64,000 nt of DNA. Source: Trichuris trichiura (taxonomy: Eukaryota > Nematoda > Enoplea > Trichinellida > Trichuridae). The stretch's first letter is position 1. Each line of letters starts with the position of its first letter. The stretch spans positions 1,872,001 to 1,936,000 of the forward strand of contig JBAJFE010000042.1 in the NCBI GenBank assembly GCA_037903355.1. Direction: 5' to 3'. Below, piece by piece: positions 60,580 to 64,000 of this stretch. Below the pieces are notes generated by a model. That model ran no database searches. It saw only the letters and a list, made by a program, of their open reading frames with translations, and was not told the DNA's origin. The translations under genes and the position numbers were made by a program.

Positions 60580-61276
60580 ATTTAAAGACTGAAGGCAGAC
60601 TTCTCGCCGCCACCGTTCTTTCGGGTTTCCTGTCGATAAAATGACGCTTCCCGACCAATTCGATTATGGCTACATTGTCCTGCTTGTTGTTTCGGTCCGA
60701 TTGGGCTATTTGTCTGATCGGAGGATCCGACGTTCTAAATCCGGCTGGTTGGTGGAGGTACTCGTGGCAACCAAAATTTCACTGAGAGCATTGTCATCTG
60801 CAACGCATCAAAAAAGTTGTCTGTGGCTAGAAAGCGTACAGTGTTATTCGTTCGCGGACATTTCCAGACTCGTCAGCTTCGAAATCTTTTAAAGAGGTTG
60901 CTGAGTTGCTGACTGACTATTTTGCGCGGAAATCATTGGAAATTTTTCTCTGTTTCGTGATACGACTACTCAAAATTTCCCTTCTCCATGAACGAGCAAC
61001 AACTGCAAGCTTTTTTGGGTTTGTTGAAATTCTTATCACAATTTCCTGACACATAAAGCGGAAATTGCTCAGTCGCCTGAGCGAATATTTTCGTACAGTT
61101 CACACTAGCCATGGTCGACTTTAGAAGCGTCATAAAATTATCTGCGTGCAGGGAAAATGAGCGAAAATGTTCCGCTCGCTGTTGACGCTGTCTGGACGTT
61201 TTTAGAAACGTCATTAAACTTTTCCCGATAAAGAGTCCGAATTGGTTAAGGGAGAGGACTGCTATGTATTGGACGA

Positions 61277-61576
61277 ATGCAAACATGTGTTAATCCCATA
61301 TGCAATTGTTATATTATTACTGCGACTGCCAACTCGCCCGTCTTAGCGTTTTCAGTGGCAAAAGTGTGTTACAGTCCACACGGATTATATGCAAAACAAT
61401 CGCCGCAAATGCAATTTGAAAGATTACAAAAGGGTAAGTTTTTCACTCTGTCAATGATGACAATAAGATGCCAGCCCAGAGAGTGGAAATTCATGAAAGC
61501 AACTTTGACAAAGATGATCTCACCCTCATTTCCTTGCCATTAAAGGATGCTAAAACGAAATTTCTCAAAAAAGCTT
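61277..61576 (+). CDS. Possible two-exon small gene, unrecognised
   Basis: Tentative. An ATG frame from 61277 encodes KVCYSPHGLYAKQSPQMQF and reaches a strong donor (GG|GTAAGT at about 61434). Joining in phase 1 after the CAAAG near 61516 continues with DLTLISLPLKDAKTKFLKKA and a TAA. The acceptor is weak, and the second part also reads as its own ATG frame (from about 61470). I recognise no family; continuation into the region 61690-61940 is possible. Confidence 0.25.
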
Positions 61577-61579
61577 AAG

Positions 61580-63578
61580 CTGTTTTGGTTTCAAGTCCAG
61601 GAATACCTCCGTTTCTAGAGTGGTTGTGTGTACAGCTGCGTCTGGCCCAACGTCAGTGGTCCTGTAAACTACCGCTCCTAAGGTATTCATCCAAAAACTG
61701 GATACTTGCCAAACAAGAACAAAAAAGCTCCCGTGCTTACATTATTGCACCATCTCTCTTCCTCTCTGCCTCAAATTTTTGACAGCGCCAAAAGATCATA
61801 CATACGTAAGTTTTTCCTTGCTAAGTTGCGCTGCAGGTTTTTTCTGTTTAAAACGAAGAAAACACCACAAGGTGAAACTAGCGGAGACTGGAAATGGCAA
61901 AAATCAGCTAAGATTAATCCAGAGGAAGGGAAGGTAAGAGTGGAGATTTGCACACATCGCTTGATGAAAACCGCGCTATCGCGGTGCGAGAACTCGCAGA
62001 AGCAACTTTTGTACACAAACCATCCGTGAACCGCAACAAGAAAAAATCTGAGGCGCAGAAAGTCGATTCTACTCCAATTTTCAGAACTTTCCATGACATA
62101 TAACGTCATCATGCGCTACTTGCTGGTCCCTAGATAGACAGCCGCAAATAAAAAACCTTTTTAAGCCCAACGCAAGCAACTGCTATTGCAAAGGCGAACT
62201 TCTATCGCGAAGAACGTCCCTTCGCAAGCACTGGAACCATTAAAGAGTTTTGCGGCTTGAGTTGCTGCTGCCTGATTCATACGGTAACTGCGGCTTACAA
62301 AGTTGTCATAAGCTTTGCGGAGGGAGCTAAAATAGTTTTAAGAAAGCTTGACATCACTCTACTGCACCATGAATTCAAGTTGACCTGCTTTGTTTAATTC
62401 GATAATGAGTGATTGACGTTTTCAAAGGGCTCGTTTCCGCTTAAGCTTCTCTGCCACAGTGAAAACCGAATAAGAAAACTTCCAGGAAGTATTCTAACTC
62501 CATTGCAACAAAACAGTGCCCTCGTTATTGACCTGCGCTTACCTAGGCAGACAGATGACCAAATACTATCGAGATAACGTGCTCGACCGAGGTCGCTTCT
62601 GATTCACTTAGCATTCATATGCATTATGTATAAGCTAGTAATTCTCGAAACTTTTTTTTCAGGCGTAGTTGCAGATTTGTTTCCCAGTGAAACTTCCGTG
62701 TGGCTCTCGTTTGAAACTTTCTAGCTGAAACTAAACATTTCTAACATTTATGCAAGGAGAGAAATGTTTGAGGAACATCATTCACAAAGTAACCTCGCAT
62801 CGGCTACTTTGCGTGCTTCAATGTTATCGTTGCCAACGGGGCATGCAAAGCTCTGAAAGGTTCGAAGGACTGTTTATTGGTAAATGAAAATAAACGTTTT
62901 GTACTCTTCCGTAATAAAAACACGCACACGAAATTCGAAAAAGGGCGTTAAAAAGTCGTTTGTTTACAATTGCTTCAATGTTACAAATTCATTACCACAA
63001 TCGATATCAAGCAAAGTGGCAAGGGCTAAGCAGTGCCGACGCAGCACAAAAACTAAATTTATTACACCTGCAGATCATTTCCATACAGTATGATTTACCC
63101 TTCGGAGTGTCGGAGAACAGGCTGAAGTGGAGTGAACGATTTCCTGCTCACCGGTATGATATGTTTTTCTACGCAGCAGCAGCCCGCCTCTATTGTCTAA
63201 TCGCTAAAAAGTCTAGGTGCATTGCTCATCCCTCTGTGGACTATCATACCGTTCTCAAATGATTAAAAATAAGCTTGTGTAATCAAAGCTGTAAACATTC
63301 TCAGTGCATCTGTTTCACAAAATTCGCAATTTCCAGTTTAAAATTCCATTGCACATGTATTTTGTGTTCGCCACATATTTTTGCGAGAGAGAGAGAGAGA
63401 GTGCATCTTTGTCTTTTCATTTTAATTTGCATGTGGCTTGTCAAGCGATTCTTGAAAGTTCTGAGCTTTATAGATTATTTAGTATTTTATTTGGCTGTTA
63501 GTTTGCTCTCCGTATGTGTTTCAGGTGAAATGGTTCGAATGATTCAAAATTTTCTAGATTCCATTATCGAAAAACGAA
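61580..63578. other. Intergenic with half-copy foldback element
   Basis: Positions about 62841-62950 repeat one arm of the foldback element at 371-555 (AAGGACTGTTTATTGG and AAAATAAACGTTTTG blocks). A (GA)n run of about 14 bases lies at 63387. Frames near 61706-62029 have no recognisable domain. Confidence 0.5.
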
Positions 63579-64000
63579 ATGTCCCGTAAGTTGAGGGTGG
63601 TCAGCTCCGATGGTGAAACGTTCGAAGTTGAGGCGGAATGTTTGAAAATGTCTAATACGATCAGAACCATGCTTGAAGGTACAACTTCCATTGTGTTGCC
63701 GGTTTAGTAGGTTTTCCTTTCAGACCTTTGCATTGACGAAAGTCAAGCTGAATTGGAGCCTATTCCTCTAATGAACGTAAACGCAGTTATCCTGAAAAAG
63801 GTAATTGTAATAATGCTTGTTTCTAAAGAAAAGCAACATTTCCAAATAGGTTATTCAATGGTGTGCTTATCATTATGATGATCCTCCGATGATGAACGAC
63901 GACGAATGCAAGGAGCGAAGAAGTGACGACATCAATGCTTGGGATGCCGAATTTTTGAAAGTTGATCAAGGGACCTTGTTCGAGCTAATTTTGGTGGGAT
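63579..64000 (+). CDS. SKP1: SKP1, SCF ubiquitin ligase adaptor (5' part)
   Basis: SKP1 links F-box proteins to cullin-1 in SCF E3 ligases. Exons 63579-63678, 63724-63800 and 63850-63993 join in phase. The product starts at ATG with [14 protein letters not shown] and [14 protein letters not shown], then [19 protein letters not shown] and HYDDP, then [22 protein letters not shown]. These are the BTB/POZ-like core of SKP1; in C. elegans the family is expanded as skr genes, so the exact paralogue is not fixed. A GTGGGA donor at 63994 interrupts before the expected A-A-N-Y-L-D, and the F-box-binding C-terminal helices lie beyond the window. Introns are 45 and 49 bp. Confidence 0.95.

Noticed and set aside
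1..64000. tRNA genes, rRNA, CRISPR arrays, bacterial operons
   Set aside because: No tRNA B-box with matching fold, no rRNA core words and no regularly spaced repeats were seen; all confident genes are spliced eukaryotic genes.

Overview
The window is eukaryotic, AT-rich and gene-sparse, most likely from a nematode or close relative (Ecdysozoa). The reasons are spliced genes with very short introns (mostly 44-65 bp, GT-AG), a prepro-neuropeptide of the FYAWA-amide type known from nematodes, a chemoreceptor-like seven-TM gene, and long intergenic stretches filled with small foldback elements and retroelement debris. The species cannot be named from sequence alone. Conserved genes were rebuilt by joining exons by phase and by similarity to known families, because most are broken into exons too short to stand out as open frames.

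Layout. 1-5.2 kb: no clear gene, one foldback element. 5.19-5.60 kb (+): FYAWA-amide neuropeptide precursor. 5.6-14.1 kb: nothing convincing. 14.1-14.7 kb: GC-rich island of unknown origin. 15-19 kb: hammerhead-like retroelement ends and an unrecognised membrane-protein ORF (16.4-17.0 kb, -). 19.9-23.0 kb (-): complete CAF1/CNOT7 deadenylase gene. 24.5-26.7 kb: decayed Ty3/gypsy fragments flanked by an inverted repeat. 28.3-31.8 kb (+): two-exon seven-TM receptor. 35.4-37.6 kb (+): twelve-exon coiled-coil protein. 39.2-40.6 kb (-): small secreted protein gene plus a possible tandem relative. 41.3-45.0 kb: Penelope-like element (RT plus GIY-YIG endonuclease) with inverted terminal repeats. 45.5-50.1 kb (+): complete 19-exon VPS39. 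53.3-53.7 kb (-): second small secreted protein gene, related to the one at 40 kb. 55.2-57.2 kb (-): nine-exon IFT57. 58.3 kb: 77-nt miRNA-like hairpin. 59.8-60.6 kb: MITE and hammerhead-like repeats. 63.6 kb to the end (+): 5' part of SKP1.

The genes are unrelated housekeeping and neuronal genes and do not form an operon. They act in mRNA deadenylation (CNOT7), endolysosomal tethering (VPS39), intraflagellar transport (IFT57), SCF ubiquitin ligation (SKP1) and peptide/chemosensory signalling.

The most interesting non-gene signals are three. First, a dispersed family of hammerhead-ribozyme-like motifs with compensatory changes in stem I, linked to Penelope-like terminal repeats. Second, a pair (perhaps trio) of diverged small secreted proteins. 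Third, the long near-perfect hairpin at 58.3 kb.
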